64,000 nucleotides of DNA from Boesenbergia rotunda (Eukaryota; Streptophyta; Magnoliopsida; Zingiberales; Zingiberaceae), in assembly GCA_024364735.1 (NCBI GenBank), contig JAGFNQ010004754.1, positions 1-64,000 of the forward strand. The letters are read 5' to 3'. Shown piece after piece: positions 22,997 through 33,774 of the stretch. Every line of letters starts with the position of its first letter. Position 1 is the stretch's first letter. Position numbers and translations under genes: made by a program. Under the pieces are notes generated by a model, which was not told the origin of the DNA, did not search any database, and worked only from the letters and a program-made list of their open reading frames with translations.

Positions 22997-25080
22997 TATG
23001 GCAACACAGTTCAAAGTTAAGTAAAAACTTATAGCAGTTCAGAAAAGAAAGTTAGGAGCAATGAAATATGTCAATTCTGAACAGTCTAAAACCAAATTTG
23101 AAGAAAAGAAAAAAATTTCTCATACTCCCCCTGAATAATTGTGTTATAAAACACTTCATTTAACTTTGACCTTTCCTCCCCCTTTGACATATATCAAAAA
23201 CAAACATGGGTGGACAAGGAAGGGTTTTGCAAACCTAAATTTTGTTAAAAGCTTTTACTTACAAGACTTTACAACAAAAATTTACTTAGGCAAAATTTCC
23301 ATTCTTGAAGCCAAATTTCCAAAAAAAATTGAACTTTTAGAATTGGGGAAAATTTTGTTTACTAAAGAAAATTTTGCACATTTAGACGAGTTTTCTTGGA
23401 AACACTTTGTGCAAATAGAACATGTTAAAATTTTGAAAATTGTTCACTAAGAGAAATTTTACTTAAAGGCATTTGCAAAAAAAATTTCAACTGATTTTTG
23501 CTCAGACAAACTTTGTTTACTAAGGAAAAATCTACTTAGAAATATTTTACTAAGGTAAAATTTTGAGGATGCTCTTAGAAATTTTTGAAAGCACACTTAG
23601 AAATTCAACTTTGCTTTTTGAATAAGAGAAAGCTTTTTCTCTCCTTATATTTTAGAACATTTCCAATTAAGAAAACTTGCAAAGTTGCACTAAGCTCCCC
23701 CATGATATTAAAATTTCCTTTGAAAAAAAATATGCAAATTTACCTTTTGAAATAATCACAAGTTCAGTTTGACAAAAAAATTTTTTGAGTATCTTTCCCT
23801 TGGCTGTTTATTAATAAAGAAATATATTTTGAAAGAAGTTTTAAGATAAAATAATTATGTATCAGAGCCTATGAGTTTTGAAAAAAAATACTTAGTATAA
23901 CTCTTGAAAGCATAGCAAAAAGCTTAAATTGCACCAACAAAACTCCACTTTGAAAGGTATTATGCAATTTTGAAAAAAGATTTTGTATTTATAGGCAAAT
24001 CTTTAGAAAATTTACGTACTTAGAATACTATTGCCTTAGAAAAGTATTAGTACCTTTTTGAAAACATTATATTTTGAAAAATAGAAGTACTTTTGAAAGA
24101 TATTATGCAATTTTTTGAAAAATATAAGTACTAATAAATACTTTTGAACATAACATTTTAAGAAAACATAATACTTTTCAAAGAGGATTTACTAAGCCAC
24201 AAAAACATTTTGAGAAATAGAATATTGGTATTTTTAATGGCAAATTAGTTGTATTTTTTAAAAGAACTTTGAAAACTGGTGTATTAAAACAACTTATTTT
24301 GAAATGTTCAATAGTTAATTTAACCTCCCCCTAAACTTGACATAGTCCTTGGAAGCTTGTTGACCACAAGTATTCTTCCTCTGAGTCCTTAGGGGTCAGT
24401 TCAGATCAAAAGAATTATTTAATAATTTCAAAAATAATTGCCAAAGAAAATACTTGTTAGAAATAATTTCTTTTGGTTTAGACTCCCCCTAAATTTGACA
24501 CATCCTCGGAGTCCTTGTAGGTCATGAAGTGGACCTTCCTCTGTGTCTTTAGGGTTTGTTAAAATCAAAAGCACAATTCTTAAAATGAATTTTGAATAAC
24601 CTTCTGAGTATGATAACTTTTAAGGAGATAAATTTTTGAGAACACAACTTGGAATGATAGCACAGTTTTCGAAAATCATGATGATAATTTTTCAAAGAGA
24701 TAGTAATATATGGGGGTTTTTGAATCAACTTTTGAAAAGCTTATTTTGAGATGATAATGAGTTTTAGAGCATAAAGTTTTTGAAAAATCTGAATTTTTCG
24801 AAAAAGATTAAGAAGAACTCCCCCTGCATCCGACGCAGTCTGACTTTTATCTAGGTTCCTTAAGGGATTTTAGTGTTGACCAGGTTTGACTATGTTGACT
24901 AGGGTTTGACCAATTAATAACTAAATCAAACAAGTCCTAGATTCTATTCAAAATGAGTCTATTGTGATATTTAACATGAAATTTAATATATAAAAAAGGT
25001 GAAAATGTAGGGTACAGTAAACTGAATTTGAAAACATTTTTTATTTGAAAGGATAGTGATTCATGCTTTTAGGTCCTAGA

Positions 25081-25136
25081 TGTCTCACCCAGTTCTACGT
25101 GGTCAAACATGTTAACCTTATGGGTTGTGTGAGACA
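25081..25136 (-). other. Conserved stem-loop, N4 copy 1
   Basis: The arms TGTCTCAC (25081-25088) and GTGAGACA (25129-25136) are perfectly complementary. Upstream lies the word TTTTAGGTCCTA. Related stem-loops with compensatory changes occur at 25368-25425, 43938-44003, 49002-49057 and 49394-49451. Confidence 0.6.
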
Positions 25137-25367
25137 AATATTTTAATTTTGAAGATAAATGATTAAATTGAATTTGAGAATAATTAGTTGAGAATAATTA
25201 AGTTGAATTTTATTTAATTAAATTATTTTGAATTATTTTGAATTATTTTGAATTTGATTGAATTAAATTTAATTGATTTAATTAAGATTTATTTTTGATT
25301 TAATTAAGATTTGATTTTGATTAATCTGAATTAGTTGGTTGGGTTGGACTCAACTTTTAGGTCCTAA

Positions 25368-25425
25368 GCATCTCACCCATTTCTAAGTGACAAAACAGGA
25401 TATTCTCAACTGTTTTGTGAGATGC
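25368..25425 (-). other. Conserved stem-loop, N4 copy 2
   Basis: The outer arms GCATCTCAC (25368-25376) and GTGAGATGC (25417-25425) are perfectly complementary. An inner stem ACAAAACAG (25390-25398) with CTGTTTTGT (25410-25418) overlaps the outer arm by two bases. The same TTTTAGGTCCTA word lies upstream as in copy 1. Confidence 0.65.
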
Positions 25426-25928
25426 ATATTTTAATAGAAAGATTAATTTTGAAAAGTTAAATTAATTTTTAAACCCAATTTAAATTTATTTTGAAAAGAA
25501 ATATTTGGATCTAAAATTAACTGAAAATTTGTGTTAGATTCGAATTTAGCAAAGAGTAAATTGAATATGAATTTCAAAAATTGGCTTCCAGGTCTTGGCG
25601 AGGCACAAGGCCTTCTTTGGCCGTAGCCTTATTGGATTATCAACCCTTTCCTAGACAAAGCCTTTTAGTGAAATTTCATCTTCAAAATTACTTTTTGGTA
25701 AATTCTGGTCTAACTAGTTTGGGTCTTGGATCGGTAGCTTTGGCTAGTTCCGCCAAGATGGCTTCCCTAACGTACTATCATCTCACCTCCACCCAATACT
25801 ATGTTGTTCAAATTTCAGTTAAGTTGGTTCACTCCTTATACTGGCCAATCCTATTTCTAAGCAACAAAAAAAAATAAAAATAAAAATAAAAAGCAACACA
25901 CAATTAAAGCAAACAAGACAAAAATGAT

Positions 25929-26813
25929 CTAAGTTACATCATAATCGAAATAAAACTTTGGTTTTTTAAAGTTAGCATAGTTGTGAATTAAATTTTCTAA
26001 CGTATTAACCTTAACTAATTTATAAGATTCAATCATATTATTCATGGTAAATAATGGATTTTGAAATACTATAAATTTACCTCTAAATTTCTTTATGGAG
26101 GTCTCCCCCTTCATCTTTCTTTTGATTGATTGTTTTTTCGGCATTTTGTAGTGGTCGTGAGCCATCCGGACCAGCTTCCGATGATCCCCTTCTTCGTCGT
26201 CAAATTCTGAGTCTGAGTTGGACTCAGGTACTGGTTGAGGCCTCTTTTGCAATTCTCTTGGAGTTTTCCCTGCAATGAAGATTATACCTTCCTGGACCAT
26301 TGCAGTATCAGCCTGATTATATAATTGTAATTCTGAAAAGAATTTGAAATCAGTTACCATTTCAGTCAGTTCGTCATCTGATTCTGGTTCGATTTCGACT
26401 CTGGATTCGAGTTCAAACTCTGACTCGGCTGTTTGTGCTTGGACCAAAAGTGCAAGATAACTTACCCGATCTTCTTCTTCATCTGAGATCTCCTGATGAA
26501 GGTTGATCAATTTTTCCCAAATCTCTCTAGCACATCTGAATGGACCTACTAGTTCGAGTTGCTCCTTGGTTAGGCCACATTGTAGGATTGATGTTGCCCT
26601 TGCATCAGCCTCGATCTTCCTCAGAGTTGGTTCATCCAATTTATCCCAGGCGATCGACACTTCATCTTCTGTAGGTACTGTAAACCCTGTTTGGATCATC
26701 ATCCATAGATCTAGATGGGCCTTTAGGTGGGATTCCATTAGACCCTTCCAGGTTGTGAAGTTTTCGCCAGAGAATAGAGGCGGACGAACACTATTCCATT
26801 CTTGATTGGCCAT
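25929..26813 (-). CDS. gag: N4 gag-like protein (about 294 aa)
   Basis: The start is ATG 26813 (MANQEWNSVRPPLFSGENF); an upstream GTG gives seven more residues but lies outside the conserved start shared with N6. The N-terminal 110 residues carry the plant Copia gag (UBN2-like) signature: W-x-x-LMESHLKAH, LDEPTLRKIE, LQCGLTKEQLELVGPF and IWEKLINLHQE. The acidic middle and basic tail carry no zinc knuckle. The frame is fully open, the only intact gag of its kind here. It would supply or join virus-like particles. The N6 copy (49936-50781) keeps the same start and end, suggesting selection or recent common origin. Confidence 0.78.
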   Translation of the reverse strand: MANQEWNSVRPPLFSGENFTTWKGLMESHLKAHLDLWMMIQTGFTVPTEDEVSIAWDKLDEPTLRKIEADARATSILQCGLTKEQLELVGPFRCAREIWEKLINLHQEISDEEEDRVSYLALLVQAQTAESEFELESRVEIEPESDDELTEMVTDFKFFSELQLYNQADTAMVQEGIIFIAGKTPRELQKRPQPVPESNSDSEFDDEEGDHRKLVRMAHDHYKMPKKQSIKRKMKGETSIKKFRGKFIVFQNPLFTMNNMIESYKLVKVNTLENLIHNYANFKKPKFYFDYDVT

Positions 26814-27341
26814 TAATGATAAATCTTGCACACAAAAAGAAAAAATAGAAATGTACCAAGACTTGGTCTTGGATTAGTAGTGCGGTAGAAGGAAAAAAAT
26901 AGCCAAAAAAAATTGCACGAATTTCGAGGTAGAATAATAATAAAATAATGAAAATAATTTATGATAAATTTTTGAAAATGTTGATTTTCTCAATTCTGAT
27001 TAATAATGAAAAAGTAAGAATTTAATGTTTGGAAAAATTTTGCTCGAATTAAAGTAGCACGAATTTCGAGGAAAATATTAAAATAATAATTAAAAAAATT
27101 TATGACAAATTTTCAAAAATTGTTCGTTTTATCAATTTTGACTTATAGTGAAAAAATGAGAATTCAAAATTGAAAAGGCGTAAGAATATTTTAAATACAC
27201 CTACAGATATTATTTATTTGAAAATAAAAAGCGAGACTGATCGAGTGATGTTGATTAACAAAAAGAAAAGAAATAAAATAAAAAATTTCATAAATCCGAA
27301 AAACTCTCAAATTGGTGGTTGCACCAAATTTGAGCTTCCCC
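26814..27341 (-). other. N4 leader
   Basis: Untranslated leader between primer site and gag start, AT-rich, with two related GTAGCACGAATTTCGAGG-like words (26923 and 27052). N6 has the same words at 50883 and 51024. No gene is seen. Confidence 0.6.
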
Positions 27342-27353
27342 GCTCTGATACCA
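27342..27353 (-). promoter_or_regulatory. N4 primer-binding site, tRNA-iMet
   Basis: The minus strand reads TGGTATCAGAGC two bases after the LTR end at 27356. Confidence 0.92.
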
Positions 27354-27355
27354 CT

Positions 27356-28778
27356 TGTTGGATCGAGAGAACCGATAGAGGGGGGGGTGAATATCGGAAA
27401 ACGTTCGGATTTAGGGAAAGAGCAATTGCACAGCGGAAGATAAAAGCAAATACGCGAACACAGTACTTTTTTACTTGGTTCGGAGCCTAGGTCGACTCCT
27501 ACTCCAAGGCCCACGATCGTTGATCATTTACTTTGGGCAATTCTATATGAGGCGCAAAATCAGTTTACAAATATTGATTTACAAATATTGCACAGTAAAC
27601 TTTAATAATTAAAAAGGCTCTTCTTTTACCGACGTCCGATTGTAGGTTGACTTTTTCCGGAGCAGTGGGACGTCGTCGGCTTGAGTTGGGAGGTTTCTGG
27701 AGCGAGGCACGAGAGCGTAGAAGCGTTGATTCGAAGTGATGATTGAAGCCTGGGGTCGAGGGCCCTTTATATAGGGCCTGGGGGCGCCCGGGACGTCAGG
27801 GGTGCCCCCCCCCCCCACGTGTCACACGATCCGCCTCGGTCTCGGTCTCGGTCAGCTTCTATCCCTTCAAATTCGGGATCAGACCTTGATCGGGGCGCCC
27901 GGAGCGCTGGGGGCGCCCGGGTTGACCGGGTCAAAACTTTATCCCTTGGCTTCGCTTGGTTGAGCTTCGATGCTTTGCTGTTGGGGGCGCCCGGAGCGCT
28001 GGGGGCGCCCGGGATAGCGGGGGCGCCCGGGAGCACGGGGGCGCCCGGGAGTTGCACTGTCGAAGCTGCTTTGCTTTTCTTGTGTTTTGTGTTCACCTTG
28101 GGGGCGCCCGAGACACTCCGGGCGCCCTGGTCAGCTGTTGCCTCATTCCTTTGAGGCTCTCTGAGCTGCAGACACTCGTTCCTTCGGTCCTGCATCCAGG
28201 GTTAGTCCAAAACACAATAAAATAATAAAATATTAGTTTATACAGCCTTAGCTGTCTTGGTTCTGACTTTGGGTCTCCAAAATGGAACCCTAGGTCGAAC
28301 TGACGCCTACTGTTCCCTCGACGATGAACGCGTCCTCACCTACTCCTCTCGGGAGAATGTACCTGATGCCAACCGCTCCTTTGGTTGGACTTTTGCCTAG
28401 CGGTCCTTTGCCAGGTCTTGGATACCAAGCTGTCCTTCACCCGGTGCCTAGCATTCCTTCGCTAGGGCTTTGTATCCTGGTATTCCTTCGCCAGGTGCCT
28501 AGCAGTCCTTCGCTAGGGCTTTGTATCCTGGCATTCCTTCGCCAGGTGCCTAGCAGCCCTTCGCTAGGACTTTGTTTCCTGGCAGCCCTTCGCCAGGTGC
28601 CTAGCAGCCCTTCGCTAGGACTTTGTTTCCTGGCAGCCCTTCGCCAGGTGCCTAGCAGCCCTTCGCTAGGACTTTTCCTGCACACTCGAGTAACAACATT
28701 AGATCACAAATAATACTTAACTTTGAACCCTTTGCCAATATCAAAACAAGGTTCGATATGGTCCTTCCTCCACCAACG
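27356..28778 (-). repeat. N4 5' LTR (1423 bp)
   Basis: Same layout as the 3' LTR at 21668-22978, but with more 51-bp tandem units (about 28430-28675) and one more GGGGGCGCCCGGG block near 28010. The final base is G instead of A. Confidence 0.9.
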
Positions 28779-28815
28779 CTATTCACCCCCCTCTAGCACG
28801 CCTGTCGATCTATCA
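28779..28815 (+). repeat. N3 5' LTR, part 2
   Basis: The last 37 bases of the N3 LTR, including the CTATT duplicate, ending CGATCTATCA as in the 3' LTR at 34743. It contains the pyrimidine version of the conserved G-tract (TTCACCCCCCTCTAGC). Confidence 0.88.
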
Positions 28816-28817
28816 GT

Positions 28818-28829
28818 TGGTATCTGAGC
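28818..28829 (+). promoter_or_regulatory. N3 primer-binding site, iMet-like with one mismatch
   Basis: TGGTATCTGAGC matches the iMet primer complement TGGTATCAGAGC except for one base, and lies two bases after the LTR end. Confidence 0.8.
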
Positions 28830-28888
28830 GAAGGACAGCTCTTGATCGGACTAATCACTGAGGGAGCACACGCTAGAGGAAGAAGAAC

Positions 28889-30493
28889 ATGGAAGATAAG
28901 TTGGGGGAAGACATCAATACACCACCATCCTACAATCATGATGAATTCAACCTTTGGAAGGCAAGGATGGAAAATTGGCTAGGAATGGATTGGGAGTGTA
29001 GAATGACCATTGAAGACCCTTTTGAAATTCCGAGAGACAAGTACGGTAAGAGGCTTCGGCCTAGATATTGGACAGATGAACAACAAGAGCAATCTAGGGC
29101 AATAAAAAAGGTAATCAATATTTTGATTGATATTTTACCTAAAAATGTGTTGAATTGTGTAGGAGAATATAAAAATGCGTATGAGTTATGGAGCAAACTA
29201 GAAGAACTTCACAAGAATCCTACACAAGCCCAACTAGTAGAAGAATTTGAAGAACTAAGCTTAAGGGTCCAAGAAGACCAAAATAAAGGAGAAGTGTCAA
29301 GTTCATCAAGTGAAGTTGAAAACTCGAGTGAGGAGTCATTTACCTCATCAAGAGAGGAAGAGGAAGTATCAGCATCAAGAGTTGATGGGGAAGAGAGACC
29401 CTCAACTATACAAGAGCAAGAGAAAGCTCTCATCACTGCCAAAGTCAAATCAAAAGAGCATATTATATGCTTTGGTTGCAACAGAAAGGGGCACTACAAG
29501 GACAAGTGCCCGAAAGGTAAAAAGGATGTACACGCTAAACCTATTTTAATTAATTTAAATTCTAACATGGGGTGTAGGAATGAGAAGGCTAAAAAGGAGA
29601 AAAGAAGGAATATTCGATGCTTTACATGCGGGGAGCTAGGGCATTACCATACAAAATGCCCAAGAAAATGAGAGTTGAAAAAGATGGAGCACCTTAGAAG
29701 ATGGGAGAAAGAGGAAAAGAGAAGGAGCTCACATCAAGGGGGAGCTACAAAGGTAAGGGAGGTAATCCCTAACTCTATTTATGCTCAAAGGTCTTACATG
29801 AATGCTAGAAATGTAAATAATTGCTTGCCTAGATGTAATTTTAGTTTCAAATATCATGATAGAACCAAAAATACTTTTACGTGCCAAAATATTCAAAATT
29901 CTATGTTTCATGATAAACGTAGGAATTCTAGGACTAAGGACCAAGACATAAACCCTAAGGAAGGGAGAAATATACCTAGAAAAGTGGGTAAACCTAGAAA
30001 TGATCAAATTAGGTCTAATGACTCTAAGGTTAGGAAGTTAGAAAAGAAAAATCAAGTTTTGAGAGCAAAACTTGATAAGTTAGAGAAAAACCTAGATAGA
30101 ATCATTTGAGGGTCAAAGGGGGCAAGCATGATGCAAAAAAGATAAATCTCTTAGGAATGGTAGACCGGATTTAGGATACCACCCTAGGAGGGCAAATGTT
30201 GATAAAATGTCATATTTAAGGGTGCCCTATAACTATGGTAGAGAGAAGGTCAGAATGACAATGAAAAGCCATCTAAGGAAAAAGGAAAGGAATTGACCAA
30301 GCATAAGGTCTATATGGTTAAGAGAGTGAGAGTAGAAGGTCAAGAAGCACCGGAGGAGCACCGGTGTGGTCTTGCCTTTGTAGAAGAATTACCTAGGGAG
30401 GTAACTAGGGCTAGGAGCTCAAGGGAGAGTTCTAGAAGCCAAAATGGGATACATGTTCAATGGATCTTAGGTGGTTTCCTTCTAGGAGATTAG
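28889..30493 (+). pseudogene. gag: N3 gag with two zinc knuckles, broken
   Basis: It starts at ATG 28889 (MEDKLGEDINTPPSYNHDEF). A gag core (YELWSKLEELHKNP) is followed by a Ser/Glu-rich linker and two C-X2-C-X4-H-X4-C knuckles (CFGCNRKGHYKDKC near 29468; CFTCGELGHYHTKC near 29620). A single in-frame TGA at 29669-29671 interrupts the protein where the N7 copy has a sense codon GGA. The same frame continues to 30107 with a basic region and a coiled coil (VRKLEKKNQVLRAKLDKLEK). The tail to 30493 (HRCGLAFVEELPREV) aligns with the N7 gag tail but needs compensating frameshifts between 30108 and 30292. It is nearly intact, with few lesions. Confidence 0.8.
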
Positions 30494-30900
30494 ATGGACT
30501 ATAAGGTGTGCCAAGAGGTTTAAACGACTAAGGTTAGTCTCAATCCTAGAGAATTAGCACACTAAAGGGGGAATTATGGTGAAAAAGGAAGAAATTGGAA
30601 TTATAATTGAAGGGAATTGATTTTAATGCTTAAACATCATATAACTTGATATTATTAGTAGATTATGAATGAGCATGGGAAGAAGGATCAAAGTGAGGTC
30701 AAAATTAGAACTTCTGGATTAGTTTCATTGATACAATTTAGAGAGACTTGAAGTTTGTACCAATCTTGGGATTCGAGGTAATTTTGATTAAGATTATATT
30801 TTTCCCAAGTAGATATAGGATCCATAAATCTCTCCATGAAATTTCAGATTTTTTGGAAATTTGTGGAATTGGTTAGGCTTTTCTGAATTTCAGACTAGAA
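30494..30900 (+). other. N3 spacer between gag and internal promoter
   Basis: About 400 bases with no ORF worth calling and no recognised motif. Confidence 0.5.
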
Positions 30901-31288
30901 AACTGAAAAACTCAGTATCAGTCGACTGCCCTACTGGCACTCGACTGGTCCAGGACTGGGAACCTACTGTAAGTTTTACCAGTCGACTGGCCATAGGGCA
31001 GTCAACTGGTTCCGACTGTAAATACATTCTGTGAGGTTTCCCAGTCGACTGGCCTCCTGCCAGTCGACTGGGACGTGGGTTTTATAAAAGGAAATGGGCA
31101 CGCCGGGGGAGTCAAACTCTAGGGTTTTGGCAATTTATCAGGCGATCTTCTCCTCTCCCAAGCTCCTCCTTCGTCCTCAGGCCCTACTAAGCCCTAAAAT
31201 CCCTCTCTAAGTCCTTCTCTAACCCCAATCTACCCCTAGGGTTAGTTAAAAACTCCTCTTCTCAAGTCATTTTCTCAACATCAACACC
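30901..31288 (+). promoter_or_regulatory. Putative internal promoter and leader of the N3 env-position ORF
   Basis: Three pairs of CAGTCGACTG-type palindromes (30919-31072) precede a TATA box (TATAAAAG, 31083-31090), followed by a CT-rich leader (31140-31280) and the ATG at 31289. The arrangement copies that of the LTRs of N3, S1 and N7, where palindromes lie just upstream of a TATTTAAA box. It suggests a separate transcript for the downstream ORF. This is inference from layout. Confidence 0.5.
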
Positions 31289-32591
31289 ATGAAAAGATTA
31301 GCGAAAAGGTATCATGATTTAAGGTTTAGTTTTTCATTTAAAACTATGTTTTGATACTAACATGATATTTTGCATATGTTTTCTTTGGTATTTTCTCTTT
31401 TGGGGGGAGGGTATCTTGGTATGCATGCATGTGTTTGGTATCTTAGGGTTGTGTCTAAGAGATCTAGGGGTGAAGGTTCATCCTGTCCAGGTCCGCAAGC
31501 TCCACAAGAGGCCATATTTAGGAGCTTAGAATGTAAAAAGAGGTTTGAAGAGAATGAGTTTGTCCCAATGCATTGTCGGTACTTAAACAAAGCCTATTTT
31601 CAAGAAAAAGCACCTCAGATTATTGAGATGGTCACCCATTTTGGCATTGAATAGCTGGTTTATTGTCAACATGATGTTAATATTGATTTATGCAAGGAGT
31701 TCTATGCAAACTTGACATGTATTGACTCAGAAAACAATGTTTATGAATCTAGAGTGGCCGGTGTTACCATCCCCTTCACATGCATGATTTTGGCTAGTTT
31801 TCTAGAGTGTCGGGCTTCAAACAATGTTAATACTTATTTTTCCAACGTTGTTGAGCCGCTTGAGTTTCCAGATGTGACCATCGATCAGATTCACCTGCAC
31901 TATTTTAGAAGACATAGGCATGAATTTGAGCGTACCTTTGATGCTAAATCCATGAGTCCATTTAGTCATGTTCTGTACAAGATTATTATAGAGTGTCTCC
32001 TACCCATTGTTACTAAGGGGAGGGCAAGGATTCGATTGCCTCACCTAGTAATGATGTATGCTCTTGAGCGGAGGTTGGACATAGATGTGTCTCTTCATGT
32101 ATTTACCTCCATTTGCCACTATTCCCAAAGCGTTAATGGGAAAATCTATATGCCTTTCTGTCATGTGTTGACTGAGTTTTTCCAGTTGCGATTCGGTATT
32201 CGCGTCACCAGTGGTCAGGTCAAGCACCTGTCCAAGGACTATGACCAGATTGGCACACGCCAATTGTCCTTGGCAGGTATAGAGAGTCGGTAGGGGACAT
32301 TTGTCTGGAGGGAACGTTAGAGTCATCGAGTTCAGATGAGGAGCCTGGAGAGATGGTTACACGTGCAGAGTTCACCCAGCTCTGATCCGATGTTCACTAG
32401 CTTCAGGAGGATGTTCATGTCATCCGTGAGGATATTCACGGACTTCAGCAGACGGAGCAGAGGATTGAGACGACAGTTGATGGGATTACCAGCCGTCAGG
32501 AGGACATGTACGAGATGCTACGACAGCTGCATCTCGTGTATCAGGCTCCACCTCCTTCTCCTCCTCCAGGTGGTGACGATCATATGTTCTG
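31289..32591 (+). pseudogene. N3 env-position ORF with one intron (putative plant transposon protein domain), broken
   Basis: Exon 1 is 31289-31308 (MKRLAK plus two bases), the GT-AG intron is 31309-31446, and exon 2 starts at 31447 in frame (RVVSKRSRGEG). Exon 2 holds CKKRFEENEFVPMHCRYLN, then CKEFYANLTC, VAGVTIPFTCMILASFL and LPHLVMMYALERRLDIDV. This resembles the 'putative plant transposon protein' domain (Pfam Transposase_32 pattern) often found downstream of gag or pol in plant elements. A coiled coil (about 32395-32500, EDVHVIREDIHGLQQTEQR) and a Pro-rich tail ending at 32591 follow. Lesions: in-frame TAG at 31652-31654, a frameshift near 32289 and two stops between 32380 and 32400. Function is unknown; no membrane segment is evident. 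Confidence 0.62.
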
Positions 32592-33774
32592 ACCAGATGA
32601 TGCAGTTCTTGGGAGTTGTTCAGTGTTGAGAGCATTATTATTACTTGATGTATCTTTTATACCTCTCAAACACTTTCCATTCTGATGATTGTAACTATTT
32701 GGATGAATTCAGGGCTTTGGCCCTAGCTACTCTCTTAGATGTTCATTTCATGACGGCTTTTATGGCTCCATGTATGATACACTTTCTTTTATGTTATGTT
32801 TTTGAAAATTTTGTCTTAATTTGATGATGTTTTTGATAGTTCGTTAAGTGCTAATGTATTGCTAAAACATTATGGTTTAAATTATGCTCTTTATATATGT
32901 GCTTTTTAAATGGTTTGCAATCCTATATTGGTTATATTGTTTACTATATATTGGTTGCAAAGTTACATAATGAAACATCTATAGAAAAGGGCATGGGAAA
33001 AGTCTTATGTTTATGTTCATTTAGACTTAAGAGAAAGAGGGGGAGTTTTTGTCAAAATGAAAATATCTATATGAAAAAGGGAAGTTTGGGAATCATTCTA
33101 TATATCAAATAGAAGTGAATGAAAGTGGCAAACATAGGAAATCTTGATTGGATTTCAACCTTGATACAAAGTTGACACTAATTGAGGTTTTTGGGGTTTG
33201 TACCAAAAGTCAAGCACGGTTGTTGCTTTTCATGACCCAATATTTTTCTAAGGTAGGGAATACCTTAACAAGCGTGTTTGCGAAATTTCATATTTTTTCG
33301 GATTTTCTAGAATTTTTTAGGCATTTCTGAATTTCGGCTGGAAATTCTGAAACTTGCGTATCAGTCGACTGCCACAGGGGCAGTCGAATGGTAGTGTGGT
33401 CAGATTGTGAATTTGTGATTTCTGAAGGGTTTTTCAAAAATTTGGTTAGTTCTATTTGGCACCAAGGCTAGGGTTGCTTGGGGCAATTTTTTTGATGGTG
33501 TCAAAGGGGGAGAACTTGAGTATTAAGTTAGGTTCGGGTTGAAACTTAACTTTGAGTAATTGATGATACGGTGGAGTTAAGTTGGGAAAACTTAACTTGG
33601 AATTAGCAATAAGCATTGAAAATTGGGAGAAAACATAGGTTAAGGGGGAGGTTGCCTCTTGTGTGTTATGCTTTGATTTTCAATTGCTATTGCTTTTGTT
33701 ATTGCCTTTTGTTATTATTGTTGCTATATGTTTACCTAACTTAACATATTGCCACACATCAAAAAGGGGGAGAT
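32592..33774 (+). other. N3 3' untranslated region with three polypurine tracts
   Basis: No gene. Tracts AAAGGGGGAGAA (33503-33514), TTAAGGGGGAGG (33640-33651) and AAAAAGGGGGAGAT (33761-33774) occur in the same order and with the same flanking words as in S1 (4752-4950) and N7 (57488-58520). The last touches the 3' LTR. A CAGTCGACTG pair lies at 33362-33390. Confidence 0.75.

Larger units (their letters stand above)
22997..25928 (-). other. N4 untranslated 3' half
   Basis: About 2.9 kb without a gene, replacing the pol region. It is AT-rich with many TTTTGAAAA words. Additional polypurine tracts (minus strand GGGGGAG) lie near 23124, 23175, 23695, 24325, 24483 and 24819. A PBS-like GTATCAGAGC is on the plus strand at 23859-23868. 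An AATTAAGATTTAATT-type low-complexity stretch covers 25190-25330. The block 25584-25800 (TTGGCTTCCAGGTCTTGGCG start) is shared with N5 and N6. Confidence 0.7.
21668..28778 (-). mobile_element. N4: gag-only Sirevirus-like element
   Basis: N4 starts TGTTGGATC, ends CACCAACG and is flanked by CTATT (21663-21667 and 28779-28783; GCTATT is also shared if the last base is assigned to the flank). It is minus-strand: 5' LTR right, iMet site, gag, long untranslated 3' half with many polypurine tracts, 3' LTR left. There is no pol. The expected terminal CA on the right is CG, probably a point mutation. N4 is closely related to the body of N6 and more distantly to N5. Confidence 0.88.
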
